DNA from: Chrysomallon squamiferum | Taxonomy: Eukaryota; Mollusca; Gastropoda; Neomphalida; Peltospiridae | Assembly (NCBI GenBank): GCA_012295275.1 | Contig: CM022673.1 | Coordinates: 16,541,310 to 16,601,309, forward strand | Direction of reading: 5' to 3' | DNA: 60,000 bases | In this document: piece by piece, positions 22,820 through 35,435 of the stretch | Numbering within the stretch: position 1 is the first letter of the stretch | Layout of the letters: each line of letters begins with the position of its first letter | The notes under the pieces: generated by a model | Seen by the model: the letters and a program-made list of their open reading frames with translations, nothing else | What the model was told of the DNA's origin: nothing | The model's database searches: none | Position numbers and translations under genes: made by a program

Positions 22820-24179
22820 TCACATTAAACCATGTTGAGCTACAAATGATTCGGTGTAAACCGTCTTGTTGTGATGGTGACCTGAATTCTTTTCCCAAGG
22901 TTTTAGTTCAACTGTAAAATGTACAATAGTAAAAAAAAATATATATATATATTAAAAAAATGAAAGCTAGCAAGAGAAATTAAATATGAAAAATATGGCA
23001 TATACTGTAGAATTTTTGTCATGTTTTTATATTAACAATATACTGTTCTGTCAGTTGTAGTTCCTTCCTAAAAACAGAGAATTACTGCCTTTTATAAACC
23101 AGCCATAAGGTACTGAACTGAGCATGAATTATCCAGTAAGTTAATTTTTATAAAACGATGCAGCATAACTAAGAAAATGGGGAAAAATGACTTACCTACA
23201 ACAATAACAATAATTATGACAATTACAGCAACAACGACAGTTGCTATTATACAAGTGAGACGGCAGTTTTGCCAGCACATTTTCTGTTTAACATTTTTTG
23301 CTGCATTTTTGAACTGCACCGATCCTGATTCAAGCTCCTCTGCAAAATTAATTAAAAAAAGATAAATAAATAAATCAGTGAATATACATTTCAACATTGT
23401 GAACATTTGTTACATATAAAAATTTACTTGATGCTAACCAGAAAGAAAAACCAATGAACTGGTTCACTGGCTTCTTTAACCATATAACTGTCAACTGTAA
23501 ATACAGTATTTCTTGACTTCAAATTCATTATTAATACTAATTAATATGTACAATAAATAAGTAAATGATATTCTACAGCACTGCTAATATTTGAAAATCA
23601 AGGATTTTGTTTTTTACTCCTGGAAATGAATATAACCTGATCGTTCCTGTAAACTATCAATCTTCTCTCCTCTTGCTATGACTTTTTCAATATTGTTATG
23701 TAGTAATGAAGTCACCTCATTAACATCAGATTCTAGATGGTCCACCTGATTATTTCTCTCATCTCGAATCCTGTGTAAATAAGAATGACACAATCAATAA
23801 TATTTTTTATTTACAGTTATAGAAACTAAGAAAGGATATATAATTTATTTGATTATGAAAAACATCCAAGTCTGTTCACTGTTTAATAATTATAACACTG
23901 AAGAAGTAAAACTATTCTGAATATGGGTGTTTTTTTGTGTTTTTTTCCATGTCATTTTTTGTTAGAGCAACACAGAAAGGAGACATAACAATCACAAATT
24001 TAAAGCCAACTCAGGCAACTTCTAGTTCTACATTCTTATTTTACTAGAATGAATCTGAACGATAATTTATAACATTGATTTAACTTTACCATGCATTACC
24101 AATTTTAAAATGTAATTGTTATTAACAGGAAATAATTTTGTGTAGTAACAAAGTTAACGAAATCGAAAAAAACTTACAT
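22820..24179 (-). CDS. R-SNARE, endobrevin/VAMP8-like
   Basis: Vesicle R-SNARE that would pair with Q-SNAREs in endosomal or secretory fusion. Coding pieces: 24179-24178 (AT of the ATG), 23770-23637, 23339-23196, 22911-22820; total 372 nt, 123 aa, all phases closing. The SNARE motif starts almost at the N-terminus (ERNNQVDHLESDVNEV). It carries the zero-layer Arg in EKVIARGEKID, continues LQERSEELESGS and FKNAAKNVKQK, and leads into CWQNCRLTC and a Val/Ile-rich membrane anchor. ARGE and the short N-terminus resemble VAMP8. The last exon adds about 30 luminal residues (VELKPWEKN, HHHNKTVY), longer than in VAMP8. A TGA lies in frame just upstream of the split ATG, so no earlier start is available on that exon. 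Confidence 0.85.
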
Positions 24180-24903
24180 GCTTAAAAATCAAAACAAGCC
24201 AATTCCTTATTTTCTGAAACAAGCACGTGATTAAAAAGCGGAAGTAAACACTTTAACATCCGACTCGGTTGATCGGTACAAAATGTTTGTATCCGTCCCA
24301 TTTATATCTCGTTACGGAAAAATCCGGACATTTTGTTATCATTTGTTAAATCTCCGGCGTTTTTAACTTCAAATACAATTATAAAGACTTTAAACGCTGT
24401 TAAGTTTATGATGTTGATAATCAGTGTTTTCTTATCAAACTGATGTATCTTTTAAGTGTTTTTTTTTCCTTTATTATTTGAACGAACTTTAAACATATTT
24501 AAATAAAATAGAATAACAACAAAAAATAGTTTTATTAGGCATATGACAAGATGAAACAACTAAAAGAATGATGATTTAAGTTTATTTGAATTTAAAAATT
24601 ATTAAACGTGTGGTGTGTTAAAATGTGTTTAATGACATCATGGCAGGAAATAACGTGTTTCACCGAAAATATAACTATATTCAGAAATAAGTGAAATATT
24701 TTAATAAGAATATAACAAAACTCATCTGTAACCCAGGTCTGCATTCTATGTGTTTGTAACTGTAGAAACTGTCAACCACTCCTAGGATTGTACCAACAGT
24801 TATATTTTAGGTGTGACAATCTATTTTGTTATTGTAATTTGAATTATACATCTGCCTTTTATACCGCATTGTAAATATGCTAATATTTAGCGAGATATTC
24901 TAA

Positions 24904-24943
<40 letters not shown>
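24904..24943. repeat. (CA)n microsatellite
   Basis: About 20 CA units. Confidence 0.95.
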
Positions 24944-24946
<3 letters not shown>

Positions 24947-25088
24947 TACACGTTTAATAATTTCATTCTTACAACTATTATTTTATTTCAACAAGAAACA
25001 AGCTTTATATTTATTCTTTATTTATCAACTTCATTAAAATTTTTATTTTAAATATAATTACAAATGATGCAATGTATAGAAATGAATG

Positions 25089-25090
<2 letters not shown>

Positions 25091-25126
<36 letters not shown>
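25091..25126. repeat. (CA)n microsatellite
   Basis: About 17 CA units, 150 bases from the previous array. Confidence 0.95.
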
Positions 25127-25127
<1 letters not shown>

Positions 25128-25757
25128 TTAGAAGTCAAATACATTTAATTGATGAACAACATGAAAATGCAGAATGAAATATAATTACATATATTTTATC
25201 AGTAAAACATTAAAAAAGTCTGTATTGCTTGCAAGAGATTTTTAGAAGTAATAATGATGCATTTTTATTTTTATTTTTTTACCCTTAAATATATAATAAA
25301 TAATATTATGCAGAATATTGGTTACAGATTTGTAATATTATATGTGGATTCAATATATTAAAAAAATGATTTAAAAATCCCCAGTCCCAAAACCCCAATA
25401 ACATACACACACCACACACACACACACAAACACACACTTTATATATATTCATAAGCAAAGTGACATAACTCTGTAGTTCGTGTTTCATTAACTTTTCTAA
25501 AAAATTTAAAATTAGTACCATATCTAACTGGAAAGAACAGTGTTTACTATTTCTTACACATCTTATCAATAAAATGTATTTATTTATGTCTTTTTCTCCA
25601 TAAAACAAAAAATAAAAATGAAAAATAATAATAGTAATAGTAACAATATTTAAAAAAAATAAATAAAAAAAAAATAATAATAATAATAATAATGTTTCAC
25701 AACAAATAAGATAGAATAAAATAAGGAGATAATATTATAGTATAAATAATAATAATA

Positions 25758-28700
25758 TTAATATAGTACTTTTTTTTTTTTTTTTTTTTTTTTTATTCCA
25801 CTCGTCAGAGCTTTAATATAATGAATGGTCAGTGTTTTTGTCTTGTGCAGTCCCAGACTGTTGGCGTACTGCGGGTAGAAAGATTCAACAACACTTCGCT
25901 TCCGATTAGCGTTGTTTGCGGCACTTCTCCATCTCTCTTTGGTACGTTTTTGTGCAGTCGTCTTCACTTTAACGTAACAAATGTAATGGAGGAACTCGCA
26001 AACTAACTGAATAACTTCGGCAATACTCAGCAACGATAAACCAATCCACAGACCTATGGTGCCACCTACATCTGACAAAAACTGAGAATTCTGAAAAAAT
26101 AAAATAATATAAATAAAACAAATAAATAAATAAATAAATAAAATTAAGAAAATGTTATAATTAAAATAATGATTTACTACTGTTTGCCGTTATTCTATAG
26201 TTATAATAAAGATAAAAATGGAATGAAGTAAACTAAAAAGCTAATTTATAATAATTTAAAATATAGTATAAAAAAAAATTAAAATGAAAGAAAATTAATG
26301 TTATGGATTCCTCCACATCCATGATTTCAAAAATATTCTTTGTAATTGGCTTTAAAATTAAAATTAAAATAATGTAACGTAGTAGTAGTAGTAGTAGTAG
26401 TAGTAGTAATAATAATAATAATAGTTAACAGTTAATAAATATATTTATTTTTATAGTTTTATAATCTGGATACAATTCATGTTAATCATTCTTAAACATT
26501 TTACATATAACAGTATTTATTTTTAATTCACCTTACCTCATAGCTTGGTATCTCTGTGACATTTTCATAATTTAAATCTTCGAAAAATATATTTAATTTC
26601 AGAAAGTTCAAGCTGTAATAAAGATTTAAAAAATAATAAAAGAAAGGGACAAATATAAAAACAGAAGATATACCTGATAAAAATAATAAATTTAATAATC
26701 ATTAGAAATTTGAAAAGTCAGATCAAATAATGAAATCACTTATTATAATAATAATTTTTTAAAAATGTTAATTTTAACATTTCAAAAATACAAATGAATT
26801 AAAAAAATATCCATGTTTTATTAAATAAGCCTTGTTTGTTTTTATGAATTAATGTGTATACGTGGTTGTTATTGTGAGTATATGTGTTTATTTCAGATAC
26901 AAATAGGTTATATTATTAAAAATGGCGAGTACGCACTTCAGTTGCCTCAAATCCATTTTGGTGTATTCTTCGCATACTTCCTCCGACCGATTATTACAAA
27001 TTGTTTCCAGCAGCAGTAGCTAAAAGTGAAAAACATGCACTGTCGAATACATAGATTTACAAATGGTGTATGTATATGCAAAATAGAAACAAAATTTTTC
27101 CAAAAAAAATATAAAGCAAGATCATTGCTAAAAGAGAGAATCAACATTAAATCAGGAGAAACAAGAAAAAAAAGAAAGAAAAGACTTAGGAAGAAAGGAG
27201 AGACTAGAAAAGAGCGAACTGCGTGTGCATGAGATTGTTGAGAGGTGAGACCGTGTGACTGAGAATGTGTGTAAATATAAATGCTATGTAAGTGTAAATG
27301 TTAAAATGAATTCTGTGAAATCGAACTTGAAAAGCAATAGTCACTATCATTACCTCATTTTAGAACAGAATAAGGGTATGCGAGAATTTGTGTGTTAACA
27401 TTTTTGTTAACGCTGACAAAAGACAGACATTCGCAGTCAAATCTTCTAGAAGTAATATATCCTTTGTTAGAAAATGTGTTTTCTGCAACCTTGTATTGGC
27501 AGCAACTTACACTGTACCCATGATGATAAAACGTAAATTAATGCAAGAGGTGTTCGAGTATCAGCTGGAATTTTTACATGTGCGACTTTCTTATTAATTA
27601 TTTCATAGTTTACCGTCTCCCAGCGTTCAAACTGTTACTTTCCGATTGTAAGGTAAATAGTTAGCATAACATTTCATAGTTTTATTGAAGTTGAACACTT
27701 TCTAAACTATACATACTGCGTATTTATCTGAAGGCCAGTTTCGAGAACTCAGTAAACGTCGATAAGAAATTTCTCTGAAATCAGAAATTACATATAACAT
27801 GAACAAGAATAACAACAAGAACATTATCATTATTATCAAGGTCATCATCATCGTCTTCGTTATCATCGTCATTATCATTATCTTAAAGAGAAGAAGATAC
27901 GAAGAAAATGGCAAAGTATCAATGATTATAAAGTTTTGATGTTTATAAAATAAAAGTTTAATTAACTAATTACAGTAGATCTTCAGTTTTCAACAATACA
28001 ATAGCTTTACAGTTTACATTGTTTTTCTTTAAAATTTCAAAATTAAATACAATTTCATTAAAAGATTATCTAAAAATTAAATTACCCGCACGGATTTGGA
28101 CAAGAACACTTAATATTTCCAGACTCCCAATTCTGTTCCAATCTCAGTTGGCATTCTACTTCTGTGATCATATACAAAAGGACAAATATTCATTTAATAA
28201 AATCCATTAAATCAACGAAACATTTAAATTCGGTAAACAAAAAAAGTAAGTAGGTAAGTAAAAATAACAGTAAGCATAATTAAACAAACTCCGAATTTTC
28301 TTTTTTAAATAATCGATCAAAGTTATGAAAATATTTTGATTACCTAGAATGCCAAAAACTAACTACTGTAATTTGAAAATAAATCAATAAAATAAAATAA
28401 TTTTATTTTTATTTTTTTTATACATAAAACAAATAAAAGGTATTCACGTTCAATAATTTATAAGACAAATAAACTGATATTCAGTTGCTCGTATCTAGAA
28501 ATATAACGATAAAGTAACAAAAAATTACATTTATAATATTTCCCTTCTTTGATGACAAAAATGTACATTTTCAAAATTTTGCCCCATCCAAAGTTGTCAT
28601 TTAATGAGGATAATTAAAGATAAAATACGATAGTTAAAGGCAATAATACCTGTATCATTTGAGCATGATTTAAAGTGTGCTTTTGAAAAATTGGTTACTC

Positions 28701-29868
28701 GTTGCATTAATTCGTCTTTTTCATCGTAACACCCGCATATGTCATGTAAACCTGAACTATAACAAATTGACTGGCATGTCTGTAAATAAATAAATAAATA
28801 AATATATATATATATATATATTTTTTAAATTTATATTTTAGCTAACAAATCAAATTATTATATAATAATTAGATATTACTAGCAGAACATTTTTTAAAAT
28901 AACAATAATAATAATAATGATAATAATAATAATAATAATAATAATAAAACTTAAATAGTCATAGTCATTATTTTGGAAAATATATCTGCAGATTTTATTG
29001 TCAACAATAAAAAGCAGGCCTACATGTTTCTTTGATACTTAATGTTAATGTATAATAAAAAATAACAAAAAACAAAAACAACAATCACATTAAAAAAATG
29101 TAATTATTTGTATTAGCCTACATTTGAAGAATGTTTATTTTCTATATGCTATGTACTATGTTTTCAACAGATAAATATAGTCTTGTCAGTGAAGTTCTAA
29201 AATACAGCTTAGCTTTTTTGTTAAAAACGATAACATAAATTGTCTCAAGTCTAAATTATTTAATATAAAAAACTTAGTAATCAACTTTTTTTATAAAGAA
29301 AAAAAAAAAATACAGTTGACGGAAACGACTACGAAAAAAATTATGGAACAGACGGTAGGGACAGAAGAAATAAAGAAAACCCTGAAGCTTAAGAGGTGTT
29401 TATTTTTAATTTTTCTTTGGAAGAGGGGAGCTAATTCAAATTACGTTGAATGTATTAATAAGAAATACTTTTTAAATGCCATTATTAAGAAATGGTGAAT
29501 ATGCATATTTTATATATTTAAAAAACGTGAATTTTAAATAAAACTTAGAAATTTCTAGAAAGCCAGAATAAATACAAATTAAAATGTAATAAAAATGAAA
29601 TTAAAATGAAATACCTGTCTTGTATATGTTATGTTGTACAGCTGTTTATAGGCGTTGCCGTTTTCACAATGTCCGTATGGAAAGCCTAGTCGCTTAATGT
29701 TTTTCTAATAAGAAATCAATCGAGATAAATAAATAAATAAATAAATAAATAAGCACGAATGCAGTTATATTAAAAATAATTTTTAAAATACTACCAGATG
29801 CAGATATTATTAATAACATCAATCATTATCAACATTTAAAAAAAATTCAGATAACAAATAACAGTATC

Positions 29869-29910
<42 letters not shown>

Positions 29911-31082
29911 AATAATAATAATAATAATAATTACCAGTCTCATGGCCACGTTGGTTTCTTGGTAAGTAGAAATATAAAATCCACTATTTTCTGGAAATGC
30001 CCATGTGTCAGGTTGGTGCACAAGAACCACTATTCCATTACCCGAAGAAATTCCTCTCAAAAATTCTTGAGTCTCCAAAAAGAGGGTAAGTTCTAAACCT
30101 GTTCATGAATGAATGAATGAATGAATGAAATTATGTGAATAAACAAAACTAAACTAAACAAAAATTTCTGTATTTAATATCGATTTTAAAACTTTACCGT
30201 GTGATGGTCCGTTCCTCCGAACAACAAACAGATCATTTTGCAATGTGAAACAATTTCCATATGCTGTAGACGGAACCAGTCGAAAATTTCTGGAAATAAG
30301 TAACAGAATAATTTTAAAACTAAATGAAAAAGTTTTATGCTTTGTGAATTACTAACTGTAGAAATGGCAAGTGTGCATGTAGAAAGAAAACGAATAATAA
30401 CTGGAAAATAAAATAAAGCTGTAAGAACTTGCATAATAAAGTGACATGTATAAATGAATAAACGGGATTGTCATTAACGAGATTTATCACTATAACTGAA
30501 GCGCGCGTTTTTATTTTTGCATTTCAGCTGAATTCTTAGACATAATCGCGCACCTTAGAAACGCTGTATTAAAAGATAATATACAAAACGATTAACAAAA
30601 TACACTTACTCAGGGCCGCATGTTACTCCGTCAAAACTGCAGTCAACAAGCATGTCTTCTATCTGATGTCCCATCTTCTGTCGAATATTTCTAAAAATAC
30701 AAATGTTAATATTTTACAGTAAATAATATTTTATAATAGCGAATACACTTAACAGTATGAATATAAATACTTGCATTCTGCATATTTCTACAATTATTAT
30801 TAAATCTAGTGCCACAACTGTTATTACCTTCGACAATACAATTTTTTTGTATGCAATCGTTCATCTTCCTATTTATCTTGCCATTACTACAACTACACTA
30901 CTACTATTATTACAGCTACTACTTCTATTTCTACTAAAACTACTACTACGATTATTATTTTTATTATTATTATACATCTATTAAGCAACATATTCAAAAT
31001 TTATTTCAGCATTAAAATATTTTATTATATTATGTAACTAAAAAAACGTCTCGCATTGTTTTTATTTCTTGATACATATATA

Positions 31083-31116
<34 letters not shown>

Positions 31117-34100
31117 AATGTATGAACGTATGTATGTATGTATTTTTCTATCTATCTATCTATCTATCATATATATATATAAATTATATATATATAGGTA
31201 TATTTTTGCAGCATGTCATAGTTTTCTTTATTACAGGCTTTTACAGTATATTTTGCTCGAGAGTGTGTTATTACTGCTGACTGTATTTTAAATACATCTG
31301 ACCGAAATCATTCACACTTAATAATGTTGTGACTGGCAGTGAAGCGGAGAGATAAACAGTCCAATCCGGACAATGGCCAAATCTACAGGTAGGAAACCTG
31401 TTTTCTTAAAAGTGACAATTTCAGTGTTTTACTAACAACGACAAGAACAAAAGATGACCAATGACCGACTTATTTGGCCTCTTTTTTTCCTTCTGATTTT
31501 AAAAATTAAAAAAAAAAAAAAAAAAAAAAAAGGAAACAAAGAAAGAAAAATTCGAGATACACTGTTATAAAGCTAATCATGAAATAATACTAATACTAAT
31601 AATAATAACAAAAAATTAATTTAGAGAACCTACCTTGGATGCTGATATAGCAGATAAGTAAATTCGTCTTTTATCCCATGTAATGACGACCTTTGTCCCG
31701 TAAAAAATTGATTTTCTTCATCGATGTCTTCATGTCTCCCTTTAAATTTGCCACGTTTATTTGTGAAATTGAATTCGACCGAGTTCACAAATCTTTTTTT
31801 CCTATTTTTGCCAGATGGTTCGTTTGGATTATTCTGACCAGAACTCCCCTGTCCTTGTCCTCCACCACTTTGACCCGAACTCCCTTGTCCTTGTCCTCCA
31901 CCACTTTGACCCGAACTCCCTTGTCCTTGTCCTCCACCACTTTGACCCGAACTCCCTTGTCCTTGTCCTCCACCACTTTGACCCGGACTCCCTTGTCCTT
32001 GCCCTCCACCACTTTGACCAGAATTCCCCTGTCCTTGCCCTCCACCACTTTGACCCGAACTCCCCCGTCCTTTCCCTCCACCACTTTGACCCGGACGTCC
32101 CTTTCCTTGTCCTGAACCTTGATTTCCACCTTGCGGACCTGATGCATGCTTCTAGGAAATATGATATAACTTTATTATTATTATTACTGAAATATTACTT
32201 TTTATGTATTTTTATTTTCAATATGTAAGCATTTAGAATGAATCATCTTGAATCTTATATTTTATAAGAATAAAAGAATATTACCAGATTCTCGTAAGTT
32301 TGTTTATTTTTATAGTCGAAGAGAGATTATAATTCCGGTTTACCAGATTGGAATGTTATTTAATACTCATTAATATGAAAGGGAAATACATTAACTATTT
32401 AATTTTTCGATAGGCGCAAGGAGGAAAATGTTTCCTAGGAACCTGTAATCCTAATGCTACTAACATTACATGCTGAGCCTCAATCCACAGTTGAACATTT
32501 TGAAAGAAAAACATGTTAACAGTTGCTGAAACTTTGAATAACATGGGCGTATTTTTCGCATCGCATAGCTAACTTCCGAACTTCAGACTATTAGTCTATT
32601 GTGTCCAAAAAGAACAGCCAAAGCCATAACAAAAAAGCTTTTGTTCTGAAATCATTTGATGGAAGAATCCTAAAGTATACTAAAACTAAAATTAAATATA
32701 TATATATATAAATATAAAAATGAAAAAAATAAATAAAAAAGCGACGACAACCTCAAAACGAAACAGACATTAGCTATAGTTCAAGAACTATCTGACATAA
32801 AAATGTAGAACTTCAACTATTAACGGTCAACTGTAACTATAACTTTAACTTACCATAGACAGAATATATATTTTTAAACTTAAAAAAAAAAAATTAAAAA
32901 AAAAAAAAATACCGCTGCAGTTAGAACTACTACTATTACTTACTACAGATAAAACCATTATTATTATCATGGTCGTTATAATCACGATAGCTAATATCAT
33001 TATCTTTATATGCGATAAACAGCGGCAAATCAGGGAATTTAAGGAATAGCGTTCACAGAAATTTGTTTAAGAAGAAGAAGTTAATGATAATGATGAAAAG
33101 GAAAATGATGAGGGAACAGAAAATGAAGAGAAGAGTGAAAACGTTATTGTATATTGCATATACCTCTTTCAGTTTTTTAACTAATATGGATGGACGAATG
33201 GAATCCACGAAGTCTTCTAGTTCCTCGCTACCATATATATCCAGCATTGACTTTCTGACAGCGTTCATGTTGCAGATGGTAACGGCTGGGAAGCTGAGTT
33301 TACTGAAGCCAAGAAGTACTTGAGTTTGCTTATCGTACTTGTAATATGTTGAGAACAAGATATACAAATGAACGGTCATGGCAGTCATAGCAGCAATAAG
33401 CAGTATTGTCCACAGCACTTTAGCTACAGGGTGTTTGGATACATTGATGTAAGGAACGCCTTGCATGGAGGTTCTGTCGGCAAATCTCGAAAACACTCGT
33501 AGTAATGATTTTGGATTTCCATCCGCATCGTCTTCGTTTTTGGCTTCGGATAATGGCGGCTGGTACTTCAACGCTTTCTTGTGTACCTGTAACAGAGATA
33601 TAGTATTAAGGCTTTAAGGATGAAAGAAATATATTTAACGATTCACTCAGAACGACTATAAATCAACAACTAAAGAGAGAATATACCTCCAGCCGCAATG
33701 CAGTAGCTAATTTTTATTTCCATTACCGTTAAGAGGTTTTTTTGCAGGTAAACAATTATCATTATTTTGATAAATCCGTTTTATAGTCACTAAATGAAAT
33801 ATACGGAGCACTCACAAGGCTTGACATTACTACTGATCGAGCATCGTAGTCACTGCAAATATTGTAATTATGCTGTCTGCCTTCTTACCTATAGGTCTGC
33901 TGCTGTCTAACTTATCTATGTTATTTATCTTCCCGAATGTAGGTCTGTCTAGCTATCTGTCTATCTACCTTGCTGTTAAATCACTACTTGGTTGAAATAG
34001 GCCTTTTTTTTCTATGTTAAGTTGTTTGTTGTTTTGCCTATTTATTTATTTACGTATGGCGCCTCAACTTATGTACAGACGTCAAATCTTCTGAGTTTTT

Positions 34101-35435
34101 TTGCTGTTTATTTTCTTACTGACGGTTAATCCTATATTAAAATACATAAATATGATTTATTGACACCACAGGTTATATGTCTGAACACGCTTTGGTGATT
34201 ATTATTTACTGCAGTTATTAGGTCTATCCCCAAAATGGATGCATCGATGCGCTGGAATCCACTAGTACGCACCGTGACACAAAATCGATAATTGAATTTT
34301 TGAACAAAATATTTACTTATGATCACAGCAAAGTAACCAGATTTTGCGGTGTCAACACTAACAATGGTCTATTAGAAACCTTCTCTCTCCCACACACTCA
34401 AAAAAAGAAAAGAAAAAGCACGACTGTATCTTAGGATATGCTTGAATTAATCTGACCGCGAGAACATGTTATAGTAATCAACAATACTTTGTAAATTTCG
34501 ATAGTGAACTTCGAATTTGATGAGAAGCCATAGAAATACTTGCTTGGCTGAGGAATAATAAATTAGTATACAGTCGCTGTTGTCAGAAATATTTTACTTA
34601 CACCTTAACAATTTATTGTTATTTGTATATTTATCAAGTTTATGATGAAGAATTTAACATCAAAACCTATGACTCGACTGACGTTAATTCGCAATCTTTG
34701 GGACTGGAGTTTAATTATATCAGACAGTTTGTTTCTTTTGCCGGTATTACAGCGTAAATATACCTGACTGTTTACTTGTAATGAATAAAATGTATGTTTT
34801 AATATGATACTAGTATAAATAATTCTATATATATGTATTAGAAATCGTTTTGCTTCTTATTTATTTATTTATTTATTTACTATAGGATTTCTTAATATTT
34901 TTTCCCACTTTCAGTGTGTAAAATACACGTGTCAGATAATAAAATATTACAACGGAGAAATGAATTAAGCTGACTATCTCACCATAATTATTAATATGAA
35001 TAAAAGAAGGACATTAATTTAGAATCAAATGAAATAATGAAATATATACCTCATATATGAATTTAATATTTGCTCATTTATAAATATATCTAACATTTCG
35101 GTCGAATAAAGGTTTGTTGAACAAAATAAAAAAACAGTTATTATAATACAATCTATTAATGTAACAACAGTTTGTACGTTTCTTCTATTTTTATATTCAG
35201 TAAAATTTAAACATGTAATGTGTAAATAATGTGAAATAGAGAGAGACACAATTTAGAGGCAGAAAGAAAGATTTCTAATTCAACCGTAGATTAAAAAACT
35301 TCGCATGAAAAAAACAATTTATTTACTTACATCTTCATAATCCACAGGGGGCTCGTGATGCATGTGTGTGATACGGCCGGAATATCCAGGTAAATCGGAG
35401 AAAAATCCCCATGTCGGGGTTTTATTTTTCGACAT
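25758..35435 (-). CDS. DEG/ENaC/ASIC-family sodium channel subunit
   Basis: Trimeric, amiloride-sensitive-type Na+ channel subunit of the plasma membrane. Thirteen coding exons: 35435-35331, 33586-33164, 32151-31634, 30690-30610, 30289-30198, 30098-29935, 29704-29615, 28779-28650, 28161-28086, 27774-27717, 27019-26937, 26612-26537, 26090-25758. Total 2229 nt, 742 aa, every phase closing. Landmarks in order: cytoplasmic N-terminus with RTSMQGVPYIN; TM1 (VLWTILLIAAMTAMTVHLY); FPAVTICNMNAVRKS; a Gly/Gln/Ser repeat and an RKKR site; GHQIEDMLVDCSF; AYGNCFTLQND; GLELTLFLETQEFL; FPYGHCENG; HDICGCYDE; CSCPNPCG; RRLLSSRNWPSDKY; IFFEDLNYENV; then TM2 with SDVGGTIGLWIGLSLLSI (GLS selectivity filter). 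The exon 11 donor is GTGCGT, weaker than the rest. The usual His-Gly gating motif reads Gln-Gly. The C-terminus runs into poly-Lys encoded by an A tract. It may be related to molluscan FMRFamide-gated channels, but I cannot assign a subfamily. Confidence 0.95.
25770..25794 (-). repeat. 25-base A homopolymer in coding sequence (T on the plus strand)
   Basis: Twenty-five T on the plus strand, read as eight Lys codons in the last DEG/ENaC exon just before VLY and the stop. GGAATAAAA at its start also forms an AATAAA. Confidence 0.9.
29868..29934. repeat. (GAT)n/(AAT)n microsatellite abutting a splice donor
   Basis: GAT then AAT units run up to the edge of DEG/ENaC exon 6, which ends at 29935. 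On the minus strand the donor GTAATT is continuous with the ATT array. Confidence 0.9.
31079..31195. repeat. (AT)n/(TATG)n/(TATC)n microsatellite
   Basis: Composite tetranucleotide array inside DEG/ENaC intron 3. Open frames across it are not genes. Confidence 0.9.
31846..32104 (-). repeat. Coding minisatellite, 36-bp unit, about 7 copies
   Basis: The plus-strand block CCACCACTTTGACCCGAACT recurs every 36 bases from about 31862 to 32078. On the minus strand each unit encodes a 12-residue Gly/Gln/Ser repeat (GSSGQSGGGQGQ) in the extracellular domain of the DEG/ENaC protein. The left-hand units are virtually identical and the flanking ones diverge, so the array has expanded recently. All three other open frames over this stretch are shadows of the repeat. 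Confidence 0.95.
32152..33163. other. DEG/ENaC intron 2
   Basis: AT-rich intron bounded by GAG|GTATAT and TTTCCTAG|AAG. It has an (AT)n run near 32695-32712 and A tracts near 32881-32912. No other feature seen. Confidence 0.8.
33587..35330. other. DEG/ENaC intron 1
   Basis: 1.7-kb intron between the first coding exon (donor GAT|GTAAGT) and the TM1 exon (acceptor TTACAG|GTA). AT-rich with short TTTA runs. No exon or element recognised. Confidence 0.8.

Larger units (their letters stand above)
24180..25757. other. Intergenic: SNARE 5' region and DEG/ENaC 3' region
   Basis: The left part (to about 24400, with slightly higher GC) is the likely 5' UTR and promoter of the R-SNARE gene. The right part follows the DEG/ENaC stop. 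Two (CA)n arrays (24904-24943 and 25091-25126) and one near 25405-25437 are the only distinct features. Confidence 0.6.

Noticed and set aside
23092-23195. Read-through extension of the R-SNARE anchor exon
   Set aside because: A strong GTAAGT donor at 23195 and a phase-matched last exon at 22911 make splicing far more likely.
31693-32228. Three overlapping repetitive open frames on both strands
   Set aside because: All are shadows of the 36-bp repeat. Only the Gly/Gln/Ser frame joins the DEG/ENaC exons in phase.
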